DNA from: Niallia circulans NBRC 13626
GTDB taxonomy: Bacteria > Bacillota > Bacilli > Bacillales > Cytobacillaceae
NCBI RefSeq assembly: GCF_001591585.1
Contig: NZ_BCVE01000006.1
Coordinates: forward strand, 124,001-188,000
Reading direction: 5' to 3'
Length of the DNA stretch: 64,000 nucleotides
Below, piece after piece: positions 44,929 to 55,118 of this stretch (positions are counted from its first letter, which is position 1; each line of letters begins with the position of its first letter). The translations under genes and the position numbers were made by a program. A model generated the notes under the pieces. It searched no databases. It saw nothing but the letters and a program-made list of their open reading frames with translations, and was not told where the DNA came from.

Positions 44929-44997
44929 ATGAAGAAAACTGGTTATTTAAAAGGATTTTCAACTTCTTTTGCACTTGCAGCATACAAAAAAGCATAA
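44929..44997 (+). CDS. Possible 22-residue peptide
   Basis: Plus-strand frame MKKTGYLKGFSTSFALAAYKKA with AAAGG about 11 bases upstream. Basic at both ends with a mildly hydrophobic middle, like a small membrane-active peptide. It begins just downstream of a divergent promoter region of nrdJ. Too short to judge by coding bias; no family recognised. Confidence 0.25.
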   Translation: MKKTGYLKGFSTSFALAAYKKA

Positions 44998-45074
44998 GCC
45001 ATTGGTATAGAGCGCTTAATCGATTGAGATATTAGCTCAAAATATTTTTACATAAACATTTGTCTACAAAAGAA

Positions 45075-45111
45075 AAACACGAAATTCCATTAATAAAAGA
45101 ATTTCGTGTTT
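45075..45111 (-). terminator. Terminator after lipM
   Basis: AACACGAAATTC and GAATTTCGTGTT are exact complements; on the minus strand followed by TTTCTTTTG. It begins 8 bases past the lipM stop. Confidence 0.85.
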
Positions 45112-45118
45112 AAGGATG

Positions 45119-45955
45119 TTATCGTCTAAAGTTCCATTCATCTTTTTCATATTTTTCTTTGGCGATTTTTTCAACATATCCTAATTCTTCATCTGTTAGT
45201 TGATAGTTTTCTAATTGAATATTTAATCCTACTTCAAAACCTTTTTTAAAGGCCTCTTTCGCCATTTCGATGGTAATATTTCTTGTGGTTAACTCATTAA
45301 TTGCCACCGCTTTACTCTTAAATGCTTTTTGCATTCTCTCTTTGACACGTTCATTTGGATACTTAAATAAACGGAATAATTTATCCTCATCTAAATCAAG
45401 TAAAATGGAACCATGCTGCAAAATTACACCTTGCTGTCTTGTCTGTGCACTTCCGGCAACTTTTCTGCCTTCCACAACTAATTCATACCAACTGGGAGCA
45501 TCAAAGCATACTGCGGATCTTGGGCTTTTTAAATTATTTCGCTGCTCTTCTGTTTTCGGCACTGCAAAATAAGCATCCAAACCTAAAAAATGAAAACCTT
45601 TTAAAATACCTTCCGAAATTACACGATATGCTTCTGTAACTGTTTTAGGCATATTAGGATGTTCTTCTGACACAATAACACTGTATGTTAATTCGTGTTC
45701 ATGCAGTACACCTCTTCCGCCTGTCGGTCTTCTAACAAATCCAAGTCCCAATTCTTTCACTGCATCTAAATCAATTTCTTTCTCTACCTTCTGAAAATAT
45801 CCAATAGATAAAGTAGCAGGATTCCAGCCATAAAAACGGATAACCGGCGGAAAAACTCCTTTAGAATGCCATTCTAATAAAGCTTCGTCTAATGCCATAT
45901 TAAAAGAAGGAGAATGATTGCCTGAATCAATAAATCTCCATGTTTCTTTTACCAT
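45119..45955 (-). CDS. lipM: Octanoyl-[ACP]:protein N-octanoyltransferase
   Basis: Moves octanoyl from acyl carrier protein to GcvH, the first step of lipoyl assembly in Bacillus. 278 residues, the LipM length. The family signature [18 protein letters not shown] is followed by the catalytic Cys150 in [15 protein letters not shown] and Lys in [11 protein letters not shown]. It neighbours the glycine cleavage operon, whose GcvH partner carries the lipoyl group, as in B. subtilis (yqhM). Complete. Confidence 0.94.
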   Translation of the reverse strand: MVKETWRFIDSGNHSPSFNMALDEALLEWHSKGVFPPVIRFYGWNPATLSIGYFQKVEKEIDLDAVKELGLGFVRRPTGGRGVLHEHELTYSVIVSEEHPNMPKTVTEAYRVISEGILKGFHFLGLDAYFAVPKTEEQRNNLKSPRSAVCFDAPSWYELVVEGRKVAGSAQTRQQGVILQHGSILLDLDEDKLFRLFKYPNERVKERMQKAFKSKAVAINELTTRNITIEMAKEAFKKGFEVGLNIQLENYQLTDEELGYVEKIAKEKYEKDEWNFRR

Positions 45956-46158
45956 GATGAACCCTCTTTTTCTATGTATGATGTATTCCTAAATCCTTAC
46001 TAAGGATATCAAAATATCAGATTATTTAAAAGTAACTTGCATGAGAAAAGTGATATTCTTTGAAACTTTAGAAGACTCATGTAAGTATTTACTTTACTAC
46101 TATACCAGTTGATAGATATAATAGAGATAGTGCAAGTAATTGAAAGGAGAAATGAGAA

Positions 46159-46542
46159 TTGACAATGATTTATACTCTTCTCATCATTTTAGTCGCATTC
46201 CTTGTATATTCATTAGTGATGTGGCTGTATCAACGCCGAATTGTTAAAACTGTGAGCCAAGATGAATTCCGTCAAGGCTACAGAAAAGCACAATTAATTG
46301 ATGTACGTGAACCCAACGAATATGAGGCAGGACATGTACTTGGCGCAAGAAATATTCCACTATCACAGCTAAAGATGAGAAAAAGTGAAATCCGTCCTGA
46401 TAAACCAGTATACCTATACTGTCAAAATGGGATGAGAAGCGGGAGAGCAGCTCAATTTCTATATCGTAAAGGGTACAAAGATTTAACCCAATTAGAAGGC
46501 GGATTTAAAAAGTGGACAGGGAAAATTAAAGCAAAAAAATAA
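46159..46542 (+). CDS. yqhL: Membrane-anchored rhodanese-domain protein YqhL
   Basis: 127 residues from a TTG at 46159 (AAAGGAG 9 bases upstream; the ATG two codons later is too far). N-terminal membrane helix (IYTLLIILVAFLVYSLVMWLY), then a rhodanese fold with LIDVREPNEYEAGHVLGARN and active-site loop YCQNGMRSGRAA. Predicted sulfurtransferase; substrate unknown. Between lipM and gcvPB as in B. subtilis. Confidence 0.92.
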   Translation: MTMIYTLLIILVAFLVYSLVMWLYQRRIVKTVSQDEFRQGYRKAQLIDVREPNEYEAGHVLGARNIPLSQLKMRKSEIRPDKPVYLYCQNGMRSGRAAQFLYRKGYKDLTQLEGGFKKWTGKIKAKK

Positions 46543-46573
46543 TAATGCTCTTATAGGAATTATTATATAGAAG

Positions 46574-46610
46574 AAAGCTGATGCCAATTTACATGGACAT
46601 CAGCTTTTTT
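46574..46610. terminator. Terminator between yqhL and gcvPB
   Basis: AAAGCTGATG and CATCAGCTTTTTT pair around a 14-base loop. It serves yqhL on the plus strand and, with its A-run, gcvPB on the minus strand. Confidence 0.8.
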
Positions 46611-46647
46611 ATTACTTAAATATAAATAGCTTCATAGCACTGACGAA

Positions 46648-48105
46648 TTACTTTGTATAGCGCAGAACAGGTTTTCTCGCTGCTAATGTTTCGTCCAAGC
46701 GACCGATTACCGTTGTATGTGGAGCCTCCTGAACGATTTCCGGTGTTTCTTCTGCCTCTTTTGCAATTTGAATCATTGCATCGATAAAGCTGTCTAATGT
46801 CTCTTTTGACTCGGTCTCAGTCGGCTCGATCATTATACACTCCTCTACATTAAGCGGGAAATAGATAGTAGGTGGATGATAGCCAAAATCCAGCAGCCTT
46901 TTGGCTATATCAAGTGTTCTCACACCTAGTTTCTTCTGCCGTCTTCCGCTTAACACAAATTCATGTTTACAATGACGATCAAATGGCAAATCGTAATGTT
47001 CAGCCAATCGACGCATCATGTAGTTTGCATTTAATACAGCATTTTCTGTGACCGCTTTTAAGCCATCTGGCCCCATAGAACGGATATACGTGTAAGCACG
47101 GACATTAATCCCAAAATTACCATAGAACGGCTTCACTCTGCCAATCGATTGAGGTCTATTGTAATCTAATACAAATTCTTCCCCTACTTTGGTCAATACT
47201 GGCTTTGGCAAGAATGGAATCAAATCAGCTTTCACTCCTACCGGTCCTGAACCCGGTCCACCGCCGCCATGCGGTCCTGTAAATGTCTTATGCAAATTTA
47301 GATGAACAACATCAAAACCCATATCTCCAGGTCTTGCTTTAGAAAGAACAGCGTTTAGATTGGCGCCATCATAATATAATTTTCCACCGGCATTATGGAC
47401 TATTTCCGCCATTTCTAGAATATTTTCTTCAAATAGACCTAAAGTATTAGGATTTGTTAACATTAATGCTGCAGTATCCTCTCCTACTACACGTTTTAAA
47501 TCAACTAGATCAACAAGTCCATGTTCATTTGATTTAACCGTTATTGTTTCTAAGCCAGCAACGGTTGCCGAAGCAGGATTGGTTCCGTGCGCAGAATCGG
47601 GAACAATTACCTTTGTACGATGCATATCTCCATTTGCTTCATGGTATGCTCTAATCAACATTAACCCAGTCCACTCGCCATGTGCACCTGCAGCTGGCTG
47701 CAAGGTTACTTCATCCATCCCTGTGATTTCAACAAGATGCTGTTGTAAATCATACATTAACTCAAGAGCCCCTTGTACAGATGACGCTTCTTGGAGCGGA
47801 TGAATATGGGCATACCCATTGAATCTTGCCACATTTTCATTTATTTTCGGATTATATTTCATCGTACACGAACCTAGTGGGTAAAAACCAGAATCCAAGC
47901 CATGATTTCGTTTGGACAATGCAGTATAATGACGCATAATATCTAATTCAGAGACCTCTGGTAATTCTGGATTTTCTTCTCTGATATAATCATTTGGCAG
48001 TAATTGTGTAAGATCTACTGCCGGAATATCCATTTCTGGCAAACTATAGCCAATTCTGCCTGGTGTACTGCTTTCAAAGATAAGAGGTTGATTTTGATTA
48101 GACAT
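46648..48105 (-). CDS. gcvPB: Glycine dehydrogenase (decarboxylating) subunit 2
   Basis: PLP-binding half of the split P-protein, which decarboxylates glycine and passes the aminomethyl group to GcvH. 485 residues from the ATG at 48105 (GGAGG upstream). PLP Lys in [20 protein letters not shown]; substrate region [14 protein letters not shown] and [19 protein letters not shown]. Overlaps gcvPA by 8 bases, so the 1:1 subunits are coupled. Last gene of the gcvT-gcvPA-gcvPB operon. Confidence 0.96.
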   Translation of the reverse strand: MSNQNQPLIFESSTPGRIGYSLPEMDIPAVDLTQLLPNDYIREENPELPEVSELDIMRHYTALSKRNHGLDSGFYPLGSCTMKYNPKINENVARFNGYAHIHPLQEASSVQGALELMYDLQQHLVEITGMDEVTLQPAAGAHGEWTGLMLIRAYHEANGDMHRTKVIVPDSAHGTNPASATVAGLETITVKSNEHGLVDLVDLKRVVGEDTAALMLTNPNTLGLFEENILEMAEIVHNAGGKLYYDGANLNAVLSKARPGDMGFDVVHLNLHKTFTGPHGGGGPGSGPVGVKADLIPFLPKPVLTKVGEEFVLDYNRPQSIGRVKPFYGNFGINVRAYTYIRSMGPDGLKAVTENAVLNANYMMRRLAEHYDLPFDRHCKHEFVLSGRRQKKLGVRTLDIAKRLLDFGYHPPTIYFPLNVEECIMIEPTETESKETLDSFIDAMIQIAKEAEETPEIVQEAPHTTVIGRLDETLAARKPVLRYTK

Positions 48106-49444
48106 GATAATCCTCCATTTCTGCAACGAATTCATCTATTTCTTCTTTTGTACGCAATTCGGTTACTGCAATGAGCATATGATTTTCTAATTGTTTGAAG
48201 TCTCTTCCTAAATCATAGCCACCAATTATACCTTTTTCTAATAATGCTCGGTTTACTGCCGAAATAGAGGAATTACATTTAATAATAAACTCATTAAAGG
48301 AAGGTCCTTCATACACTATTTCAAATCCAGCTTCCTTTAATTTGGTTTTAGCATAATGGGCTTTCTGTATATTAGCAATCGCCATTTCTTTCACGCCATG
48401 TTTTCCAAGTGCAGTCATAGCAACGGAAGCAGCTAATGCATTAAGTGCTTGGTTCGAGCAAATATTAGAAGTTGCCTTGTCACGGCGAATATGTTGTTCT
48501 CGCGCCTGCAGTGTTAACACAAAACCTCTTTGACCATTGTCATCTACAGTTTGCCCTACTAAACGCCCAGGCACTTTACGCATTAATTTTGACGTTACAG
48601 CAAAATAACCACAGTGTGGACCTCCAAAGCCCATTGGAATTCCAAAAGGCTGCGCATCCCCCACGACAATATCTGCATTAAATTTTCCTGGGGGAGTCAG
48701 CGCCCCTAAAGCTAATGGATTACTAGATACAACAAATAATGATTTATGAGCATGAATAATTGCTTCTAAATCCTTAAGCGGCTCTACTCTCCCAAAAAAG
48801 TTCGGATATTGGATCATCACAGCTGCAACTGTATCATCTACCATTTCCTCTAATGCTTCTATATCTGTTATTCCCTCATTATGCGGAATCTCGATAACCT
48901 CAATATACTGTCCCTTTGCATAGGTTTTCACTACTTCTTTTGCCTCAGGATGGACAGCACTCGAGAGAAGAATTTTCTTCCGTTTCGTCGTACCTGCACT
49001 TAACATTCCTGCTTCTGCTAATGCCGTTGCCCCATCGTACATAGAAGAGTTTGCTACGTCCATTCCCGTCAGTTCACATATCATTGTCTGAAATTCGAAA
49101 ATAGCCTGTAATTCCCCTTGAGAAATTTCTGGTTGATATGGAGTATAGGCTGTATAAAATTCAGATCGTGATAAAACATGATCGACAATAACAGGCGAAT
49201 AGTGATCATAAACTCCTGCACCTAAAAAAGAAACATTCGCTTTTGCATCAGCATTCTTTTGGGCAAGTTTTGTTAATTCTTTCAATAAAGCTGATTCACT
49301 TTTTGCCGGTTTAATCGAATAGTTTCCTTGAAAACGCACTTTTTCTGGTATATCTGAAAATAAATCTTCTACTGAACTTACCCCTATTGCCGCTAACATT
49401 TCCTTTTGATCCTGTTCCGTCATCGGTAAATAACGATGCTTCAT
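48098..49444 (-). CDS. gcvPA: Glycine dehydrogenase (decarboxylating) subunit 1
   Basis: Partner half of the split P-protein. 448 residues: N-terminal [21 protein letters not shown], then [40 protein letters not shown] and [10 protein letters not shown]. It lacks the PLP lysine, as expected for this subunit. 58 bases after gcvT. Confidence 0.96.
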   Translation of the reverse strand: MKHRYLPMTEQDQKEMLAAIGVSSVEDLFSDIPEKVRFQGNYSIKPAKSESALLKELTKLAQKNADAKANVSFLGAGVYDHYSPVIVDHVLSRSEFYTAYTPYQPEISQGELQAIFEFQTMICELTGMDVANSSMYDGATALAEAGMLSAGTTKRKKILLSSAVHPEAKEVVKTYAKGQYIEVIEIPHNEGITDIEALEEMVDDTVAAVMIQYPNFFGRVEPLKDLEAIIHAHKSLFVVSSNPLALGALTPPGKFNADIVVGDAQPFGIPMGFGGPHCGYFAVTSKLMRKVPGRLVGQTVDDNGQRGFVLTLQAREQHIRRDKATSNICSNQALNALAASVAMTALGKHGVKEMAIANIQKAHYAKTKLKEAGFEIVYEGPSFNEFIIKCNSSISAVNRALLEKGIIGGYDLGRDFKQLENHMLIAVTELRTKEEIDEFVAEMEDYHV

Positions 49445-49502
49445 TCGTTTTTCCCCCAGTCATTAGCCCATTTGATTTATTTGTAGAAAAAAAGCTTAAA
49501 AA

Positions 49503-50603
49503 TTATTTTCGTTTATAAAAAGGAATTTTAGTTACTTTTGCCTTTAAATACTTTCCTCTAATTTCGACTTCTACTTCTGTATCTATTGCTGCATAATCAC
49601 TTTGAATTAATGCAAGACCAATGTTTTTCTTTAAGGTTGGTGATTGTGTACCCGTAGTTACTTCTCCAATACATAATCCGTTTGCATATACCTTATAGCC
49701 ATGTCTTGGTATTCCTCTATCTACCATTTCGATACCGGCTAACTTTCTAATCGGTCCTTCTTCTTTTTGCTTCATTAAAGCTTCTTTTCCAATAAAGTCT
49801 GCTTCTTTATTTACTTTAACCGCAAATCCAATCCCGGCTTCCAATGGAGAGATATCAGCGGATAATTCTTGCCCATACAAGGCAAGTGCTGCTTCAAAGC
49901 GCAAAGTATCCCTTGCCCCTAATCCACACGGAAGTACGCCTAACGGCTCTCCTGCTGTCAATATTTCACTCCATAAGTCAATAGCATCTTCACTTTGACA
50001 ATAAATTTCAAATCCATCTTCACCTGTGTAGCCAGTACGGGATAAAAGAACTTCTTTACCTGCTACATTCACCTTGTTCTGAAAGTGAAAATATTTTATT
50101 GAAGCATAATCAATAGAAGGGTTTATTTTTCTTAGCACTTCTTCTGCCAATGGACCTTGCAGTGCTAATTGAGCAAAATCTTGAGATAAATTCGTTAAGA
50201 GTACATCCCCACTTGCATGCTTTTGTAACCATTCGAAATCCTTTTCGATATTGGATGCATTTACAACTAATAAATAGTGATGCTCTGCTAGCTTATATGT
50301 TAATAAATCATCTACAGTCCCACCATTTTCATAGCACATTGCTGAATATTGAGCAGCACCAATATTGATTTTTCCAATATCATTTGTAAGCATTTTTTGC
50401 AGAAATGCTAAACTATCGTTCCCTTTAACTTCGATTTCCCCCATATGGGAAACATCAAATAAGCCTGCTTTTGTACGAACTGCCTCGTGCTCCTGTTTTA
50501 TGCCAGAAAATTGTACAGGTAAATCCCAGCCTCCGAAATCGATTGTCTTTCCGCCATACTGTTTATACACTTCGTATAACGGTGTTTGCTTTAATAAAGT
50601 CAA
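49503..50603 (-). CDS. gcvT: Aminomethyltransferase (glycine cleavage T protein)
   Basis: Transfers the one-carbon unit from aminomethyl-GcvH to tetrahydrofolate, releasing ammonia. 366 residues from the TTG at 50603, chosen because GGAG sits 9 bases upstream and the N-terminus ([20 protein letters not shown]) matches B. subtilis; an ATG five codons earlier has no spacing. Folate-binding [11 protein letters not shown] and catalytic Asp region [38 protein letters not shown]. Controlled by the upstream glycine riboswitch. Confidence 0.96.
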   Translation of the reverse strand: MTLLKQTPLYEVYKQYGGKTIDFGGWDLPVQFSGIKQEHEAVRTKAGLFDVSHMGEIEVKGNDSLAFLQKMLTNDIGKINIGAAQYSAMCYENGGTVDDLLTYKLAEHHYLLVVNASNIEKDFEWLQKHASGDVLLTNLSQDFAQLALQGPLAEEVLRKINPSIDYASIKYFHFQNKVNVAGKEVLLSRTGYTGEDGFEIYCQSEDAIDLWSEILTAGEPLGVLPCGLGARDTLRFEAALALYGQELSADISPLEAGIGFAVKVNKEADFIGKEALMKQKEEGPIRKLAGIEMVDRGIPRHGYKVYANGLCIGEVTTGTQSPTLKKNIGLALIQSDYAAIDTEVEVEIRGKYLKAKVTKIPFYKRK

Positions 50604-50673
50604 TGAACAGCACTCCATTCCCCTATGTATTAGACATTCTCATTTATTGCATATCATAAAATGGCAGCAAAAA

Positions 50674-50715
50674 AAGACAGAAACCCCCCTTTTAAAAAAG
50701 TAAGGGCTCTGTCCT
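50674..50715 (-). terminator. Expression-platform terminator of the glycine riboswitch
   Basis: On the minus strand AGGACAGAGCCCTT can pair with AAGGGGGGTTTCTGTC, followed by seven T. The left arm is shared with the end of aptamer 2, so glycine binding would sequester it and let transcription proceed into gcvT. Confidence 0.85.
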
Positions 50716-50880
50716 TGCACCTGAAAGTTTACCGATAATGTCGGCTGTCCCCTTTGGTGGCTTACACATTTACTTGTAAGCACTCTCCAGAGCTGCGTCC
50801 AAATAGAGTTCTTTTGCCTGAGAGATTCACAAATAATATTGCTTGCTCCTTCGGCGCTACAAACGTAGTCTCTCCCCTAT
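50700..50880 (-). ncRNA. Tandem glycine riboswitch (gcvT motif)
   Basis: Two consecutive aptamers on the minus strand. Aptamer 1 (about 50879-50782) runs from GGGAGAGACTACG through GCGCCGAAGGAGCAAGC and CTCTCAGGCAAAAGAAC to GCAGCTCTGGAGAG. Aptamer 2 (about 50781-50705) contains GCCACCAAAGGGGACAGCC and CTTTCAGGTGCAAGGACAGAG. The paired GCCGAAGGxGCAAGC and CTCAGGCAAAAG cores are the family hallmark. It ends in a terminator and precedes gcvT, so it is a glycine-activated ON switch. Confidence 0.96.
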
Positions 50881-51179
50881 TTCTCATCCGCGATTCATAA
50901 AATTTTCTCCATTGGTCATACTAAATACTACCAGAAATAAAGTTTGTTTATGTAATTAGCAAAATACGATTAATATTTATTTTTTCTCATTTAATGTTCA
51001 TGTTTTGTCCCAATATAAATAAATTGTGACAAAATTAAAAACTTTTTTACCCTTTTATCCTAACATCCGAATGAAAAGGTGGCAATAAGTTTTTATGTTT
51101 ACTAGCTTTCTTTTTTTATTTCTCATATACATAACATTTTAGCTTTACCAGAGGAAACATTAGAAAGGATGAATAAACG

Positions 51180-52892
51180 ATGACACTCCAAATCAATTTT
51201 GATGATTCGTGGAATGATCAGCTATTAAAGCGAATTTCAGATGATGGTCCATGGGCCAATTGGGAACTATATAAGCTAGCAGTAGAAGTGGAACAACATA
51301 ATATCATACCAGAATTCGAAGGTCTCCAAGCCCCTAAATACCTATCAGACCTTTCTCCATTGCCTCACCAGCTGGAGGTTGCGAAAAAAGTAATAGAAGA
51401 TATGAATGGAAAAGCTATTTTGGCAGATGAAGTAGGTCTTGGAAAAACGATTGAAGCAGGATTGATACTAAAAGAATACATGATTCGTGGTTTAGTAAAA
51501 AAGGTGCTGATTTTAGTTCCTGCCTCTCTTGTCACACAATGGGCTTATGAGTTAAATAGTAAATTTTATATTCCCGCAATGGTTCAGCGCAAAAGTTATG
51601 TTTGGGAGCAATGCGACATTGTCGTGTCTTCTATTGATACAGCAAAAAGACAGCCGCATCGTGATATTATAAACAATCTGGACTATGATTTGGTGATTAT
51701 TGACGAGGCGCATAAACTCAAAAATAATAAAACAAAAAACTATGAGTTTGTCCAAAATTTAAAAAAGAAATTTTGTTTGCTATTAACAGCTACTCCTATC
51801 CAAAATAGAATTAGCGAAATTTTTAATTTAGTATCTTTATTAAAGCCAGGTCATCTAGGAAGCGAATCATCTTTCTATGAAAAATATAAAAAAGATGCTC
51901 GCTCCATTGATGATGATGAAAATCTAAAAGCATTGGTCAATAAAGTCATGATTAGAAACAGACGCCATGATACAGGGATTGAATGGACCAAACGAATTGT
52001 TGAAGCCGTTCCTATTGAATTTACAAAAGAAGAAAGAGCATTGTATGAAGGACTGGCAGATTTAAAAACTGAAACCAATCTTTCTAGCAACATCGAAAAT
52101 CCCCGCAGTCCTTTTTCGATGATTACATTACAAAGAGAGGCGTGTTCCAGCAGAGAAGCAGTGTATTATACACTGCAAAACATGGTGAAGAAAGTGGAAA
52201 ATCCAACACCACAATTCCAACAAAGAATACAAGAACTGGTAAAAAAAGTAGAAGCGGTTCAGCAAAATTCAAAAGCAAACAAGGCACTAGAGCTTATTAA
52301 GAAAATTAATGATAAAGTAATCATCTTTACCGAATATAGGGCTACACAACTTTATTTACAATGGTTTTTGAAGCAGCACGGTATTACATCTGTTCCATTT
52401 CGCGGTGGATTTAAACGCGGCAAAAAGGATTGGATGCGAGATCTCTTCCAGAATCATGCACAAGTATTAATTGCCACAGAGGCCGGCGGCGAAGGAATCA
52501 ACCTCCAATTTTGTCATCATATTATAAACTTTGATTTACCATGGAATCCAATGAGATTGGAGCAAAGAATTGGCCGGATTCATCGGCTTGGTCAAAAAGA
52601 AGATGTGAAGATTTATAATTTTGCCGTAAAAGACACAGTGGAAGATCATATTTTAAAATTACTTTATGAAAAAATCCATCTTTTTGAAAAAGTTATTGGC
52701 GAGCTAGATGATATTTTGACGAAATTGGATTTTGGCAATATGGATGATTATATGATTGATATTTTCTCCCACTCTAAATCAGAAGGAGAAATGAAAATAA
52801 AAATGGATAATTTAACAAGCATGATTGAATTCGCACAAAGTATGAAGGAGGATGAGCCGTATGAAGCAGCAGGAAATTCATCAATTTCTTGA
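51180..52892 (+). CDS. yqhH: SNF2-type DEAH helicase YqhH
   Basis: 570 residues, superfamily 2 ATPase of the RapA/HepA-like SNF2 group. Walker A ADEVGLGKTIEAG (about 91), DEAH box VIIDEAHKLKN, TATPIQNR (motif III), and the C-terminal lobe with FTEYRATQLYL, ATEAGGEGINLQF and RIGRIHRLGQ. Likely acts on nucleoprotein or RNA polymerase complexes; exact role unknown. Downstream neighbour yqhG starts inside its 3' end. Confidence 0.93.
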   Translation: MTLQINFDDSWNDQLLKRISDDGPWANWELYKLAVEVEQHNIIPEFEGLQAPKYLSDLSPLPHQLEVAKKVIEDMNGKAILADEVGLGKTIEAGLILKEYMIRGLVKKVLILVPASLVTQWAYELNSKFYIPAMVQRKSYVWEQCDIVVSSIDTAKRQPHRDIINNLDYDLVIIDEAHKLKNNKTKNYEFVQNLKKKFCLLLTATPIQNRISEIFNLVSLLKPGHLGSESSFYEKYKKDARSIDDDENLKALVNKVMIRNRRHDTGIEWTKRIVEAVPIEFTKEERALYEGLADLKTETNLSSNIENPRSPFSMITLQREACSSREAVYYTLQNMVKKVENPTPQFQQRIQELVKKVEAVQQNSKANKALELIKKINDKVIIFTEYRATQLYLQWFLKQHGITSVPFRGGFKRGKKDWMRDLFQNHAQVLIATEAGGEGINLQFCHHIINFDLPWNPMRLEQRIGRIHRLGQKEDVKIYNFAVKDTVEDHILKLLYEKIHLFEKVIGELDDILTKLDFGNMDDYMIDIFSHSKSEGEMKIKMDNLTSMIEFAQSMKEDEPYEAAGNSSIS

Positions 52893-53658
52893 ACGATTTT
52901 TTGTCGCAAATGATTGTGAGATAGTGGAGAATAAACCTGGTTATCTAACTGTCCAATTAACAATTGAAATGGACAAGGAGTTAATGAATCGACCTTTTTA
53001 TTGGCACTATCTTGAAAAGACTGGCGGCGTTCCGAATCCTGCCAGTCTAACCCTCATTACTGATCCAAAGCTGGCACCAGAGGATTTGAAGGGCGAACTG
53101 ATCCACTTTGGGTCTCCCCGTCTTCATCAACTTTTTGCTTCTGCAAAAAATTTATCAAAGTATATTCGTTTATATGAAAATAAGATAGCATATGGAAAGC
53201 AGCAAACCCCTTTACAACCATGGCTTGCTCTTAATGTGAAAATTTCCTATCAATGTGACAGAAAACGAGACGTATTTCAATCGATTGGACTGCAGCTCAT
53301 CAATGGCCAAATAGCAACAAATTTCCAGGCAAAAGTGGAGAAAATGAACCTTTCTGCCAAAATTCCTGATTATGCATTTACGCTCTCTCCCTTAATCATG
53401 CCGAAAAGTGGGATAACAAGAATTGAGAATATGATAAAACAATCTTTATTAGCAGAAGAGCATTTATGGGCAGAAGAAGCGAAGCAAAGGTGGAAAAAGG
53501 ATTTAGAATTGCTAGAGCATTTTTATGAGGATATGGAAGAAGAACAAGAAACTTTGGAAACGGAAAGGTTAGCCCTGCAGGAACAATATGAGCCAAAGAT
53601 TAATATTTCGATTATTAATGGCGGGCTCTTCTATTTGGCTTCAGAAGCTGTTTCGTAA
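52861..53658 (+). CDS. yqhG: YqhG family protein, function unknown
   Basis: 265 residues from the ATG at 52861, 9 bases after AAGGAGG; an ATG three codons earlier abuts that site. It overlaps the yqhH 3' end by 32 bases. Segments RPFYWHYLEKTGGVPNPASL and HFGSPRLHQLFASAK are family-like; the C-terminus is helical and acidic (coiled coil, DLELLEHFYEDMEEEQE). No known domain. The tight coupling suggests joint action with the helicase. Confidence 0.9.
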   Translation: MKQQEIHQFLERFFVANDCEIVENKPGYLTVQLTIEMDKELMNRPFYWHYLEKTGGVPNPASLTLITDPKLAPEDLKGELIHFGSPRLHQLFASAKNLSKYIRLYENKIAYGKQQTPLQPWLALNVKISYQCDRKRDVFQSIGLQLINGQIATNFQAKVEKMNLSAKIPDYAFTLSPLIMPKSGITRIENMIKQSLLAEEHLWAEEAKQRWKKDLELLEHFYEDMEEEQETLETERLALQEQYEPKINISIINGGLFYLASEAVS

Positions 53659-53671
53659 AGATCAGCTTTAT

Positions 53672-53714
53672 TAAAAAAGGAGTAAATTGCTGTCATAAGC
53701 AGCATCTACTCCTT
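53672..53714. terminator. Terminator between yqhG and yqzE
   Basis: AAAGGAGTA faces TACTCCTTT, with an inner GCTG/CAGC pair, and A/T runs on both flanks. It serves the convergent yqhG and comG-yqzE transcripts. Confidence 0.8.
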
Positions 53715-53721
53715 TCCAAAC

Positions 53722-53910
53722 CTATCTCTTTACATTTCTACGCTTGCAACTGAATAAAATTAAATAAGGTAAAATCCCAAACCACCTCAGCATGAAAGGT
53801 TCTTTCAGTCCTTTTCTTTCCGCTCTTAATTTTTTTCTTTCTTCTTTGGGCTGATCCATGTACTGGACAAATGTTTGGGTTAAATACTTCACATAATCAT
53901 TGGTATTCAT
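53722..53910 (-). CDS. yqzE: YqzE family small protein
   Basis: 62 residues: MNTNDYVKYLTQTFVQYMDQ, a charged helix (PKEERKKLRAERKG) and LRWFGILPYLILFS, then a basic tail. Matches the YqzE family encoded at the 3' end of comG operons; in B. subtilis it is under ComK. Function unknown, probably membrane-associated. Confidence 0.88.
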   Translation of the reverse strand: MNTNDYVKYLTQTFVQYMDQPKEERKKLRAERKGLKEPFMLRWFGILPYLILFSCKRRNVKR

Positions 53911-53964
53911 CTAATCACCTACTCTAGCATTTGTACTAGGATAGCCCTATCGTTTGTTTTTTAT

Positions 53965-54345
53965 TCATTCAACCCATTTCGTCATTTTATTCTGCTCTAT
54001 ATCAAAGTAACTTATCGCATAAATCGGCTTTACCCCACCTTGCATCTTTAATTGATAATCGATTTTAAAAGTAGTACGCGAATTTTTTTCAATTGTATAA
54101 AAGACATTACCATGTAAAAAATTCTTTGTACCTGAAAGGTCAGGATTCTCTTTTGTTGAAAGGTCTAGCTCGATTTCTTTTAAGGAAGACAAAAAATAAT
54201 ATTCTTGAATATTGCTATTTTTGACTCCTGAATCTATCCCCTTCTTATTTACATAAATTCCATATAGTATAAATAAAAAATGGATAAAAAGGATATATAC
54301 ACATAAAGATAATGGGTAAATAAATCCTTTATTGTTCTTAATCAA
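53965..54345 (-). CDS. comGG: Competence pseudopilus minor component ComGG
   Basis: 126 residues with a short basic leader and hydrophobic helix (NNKGFIYPLSLCVYILFIHF), type IV pilin-like. Minor pseudopilin of the DNA-uptake pilus. The rest is divergent, as usual for ComGG, so the call rests on position after comGF and the N-terminal pattern. 6 bases after comGF. Confidence 0.82.
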   Translation of the reverse strand: MIKNNKGFIYPLSLCVYILFIHFLFILYGIYVNKKGIDSGVKNSNIQEYYFLSSLKEIELDLSTKENPDLSGTKNFLHGNVFYTIEKNSRTTFKIDYQLKMQGGVKPIYAISYFDIEQNKMTKWVE

Positions 54346-54351
54346 TTCCCA

Positions 54352-54807
54352 TCACTCCAAAAAGGTAAGATAAGATCTTATACTAGTCTCTTTTGCCATA
54401 CCAAATCGGTCAACTACCTTAACCCGAAATCCGTTCTTCTGCATAATAAATTCTACCTTGTTAATGGCTTGTAATGCTACCTCATGCCCTGTTGAATCTA
54501 CTCGCCTTCTAACACTGCTTCCATATTTTTCATAAGTAACAACCCTGCCATCCACATAGAGTACCAATTTATTGTTTGAAACAGAAATTCCTTGTGACAT
54601 TTTTGTTTCTTTTTTTAATTCAAGAATGAACACTTCCCACTCCATTTCTTGTAATTCTTTTTCCGAAAACTGCTTGTCAAGCATAAGTCGCAAAGGAGTT
54701 AACAGGAGAGTAAGAATAATCGTGAAAATAAAAAAGGAAAGAAGCATTTCTGCCAACACATAGCCCTTATTATTATTATGAAGTATTAATTTGTTCATTC
54801 TTTCCAC
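54352..54807 (-). CDS. comGF: Competence pseudopilus minor component ComGF
   Basis: 151 residues. Pilin-type N-terminus NNKGYVLAEMLLSFFIFTIIL, then a beta-rich domain with SQGISVSNNKLVLYVDGRVV, RRVDSTGHEVAL and a C-terminal TSIRSYLTFLE, as in ComGF. Overlaps comGE by 13 bases. Minor pseudopilin. Confidence 0.88.
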   Translation of the reverse strand: MERMNKLILHNNNKGYVLAEMLLSFFIFTIILTLLLTPLRLMLDKQFSEKELQEMEWEVFILELKKETKMSQGISVSNNKLVLYVDGRVVTYEKYGSSVRRRVDSTGHEVALQAINKVEFIMQKNGFRVKVVDRFGMAKETSIRSYLTFLE

Positions 54808-55118
54808 ACTTCACAGATTTTTTTGTTTTTCTGAAATACATCCTTATATTGCAAACAGACAATACTATCTTTTTCCCAGACAATCGAGTAGCTTGTTCCT
54901 TCTTTTTCAATCGTCGTATTCCCTCTCTCCACTTCCTCTAATTTAAGCTCTATTAAATGGTTATAAAACAATTCATTTACTAGCCTGCTATCCGCGGAAT
55001 CTTCTAGCTGTTTTAACACATGGATATAAACCGGCATCCATGTTAGCGCTATTAAGAGCCATATCGTAAAGGACAATAGATAATCCGGCAGCATAAAGCC
55101 TTTACAATTTAGTCGCAT
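54795..55118 (-). CDS. comGE: Competence pseudopilus minor component ComGE
   Basis: 107 residues with the pilin-like start NCKGFMLPDYLLSFTIWLL and a short soluble domain. Overlaps comGD by 17 bases and comGF by 13. Divergent in sequence, placed by synteny and N-terminal motif. Confidence 0.84.
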   Translation of the reverse strand: MRLNCKGFMLPDYLLSFTIWLLIALTWMPVYIHVLKQLEDSADSRLVNELFYNHLIELKLEEVERGNTTIEKEGTSYSIVWEKDSIVCLQYKDVFQKNKKICEVWKE

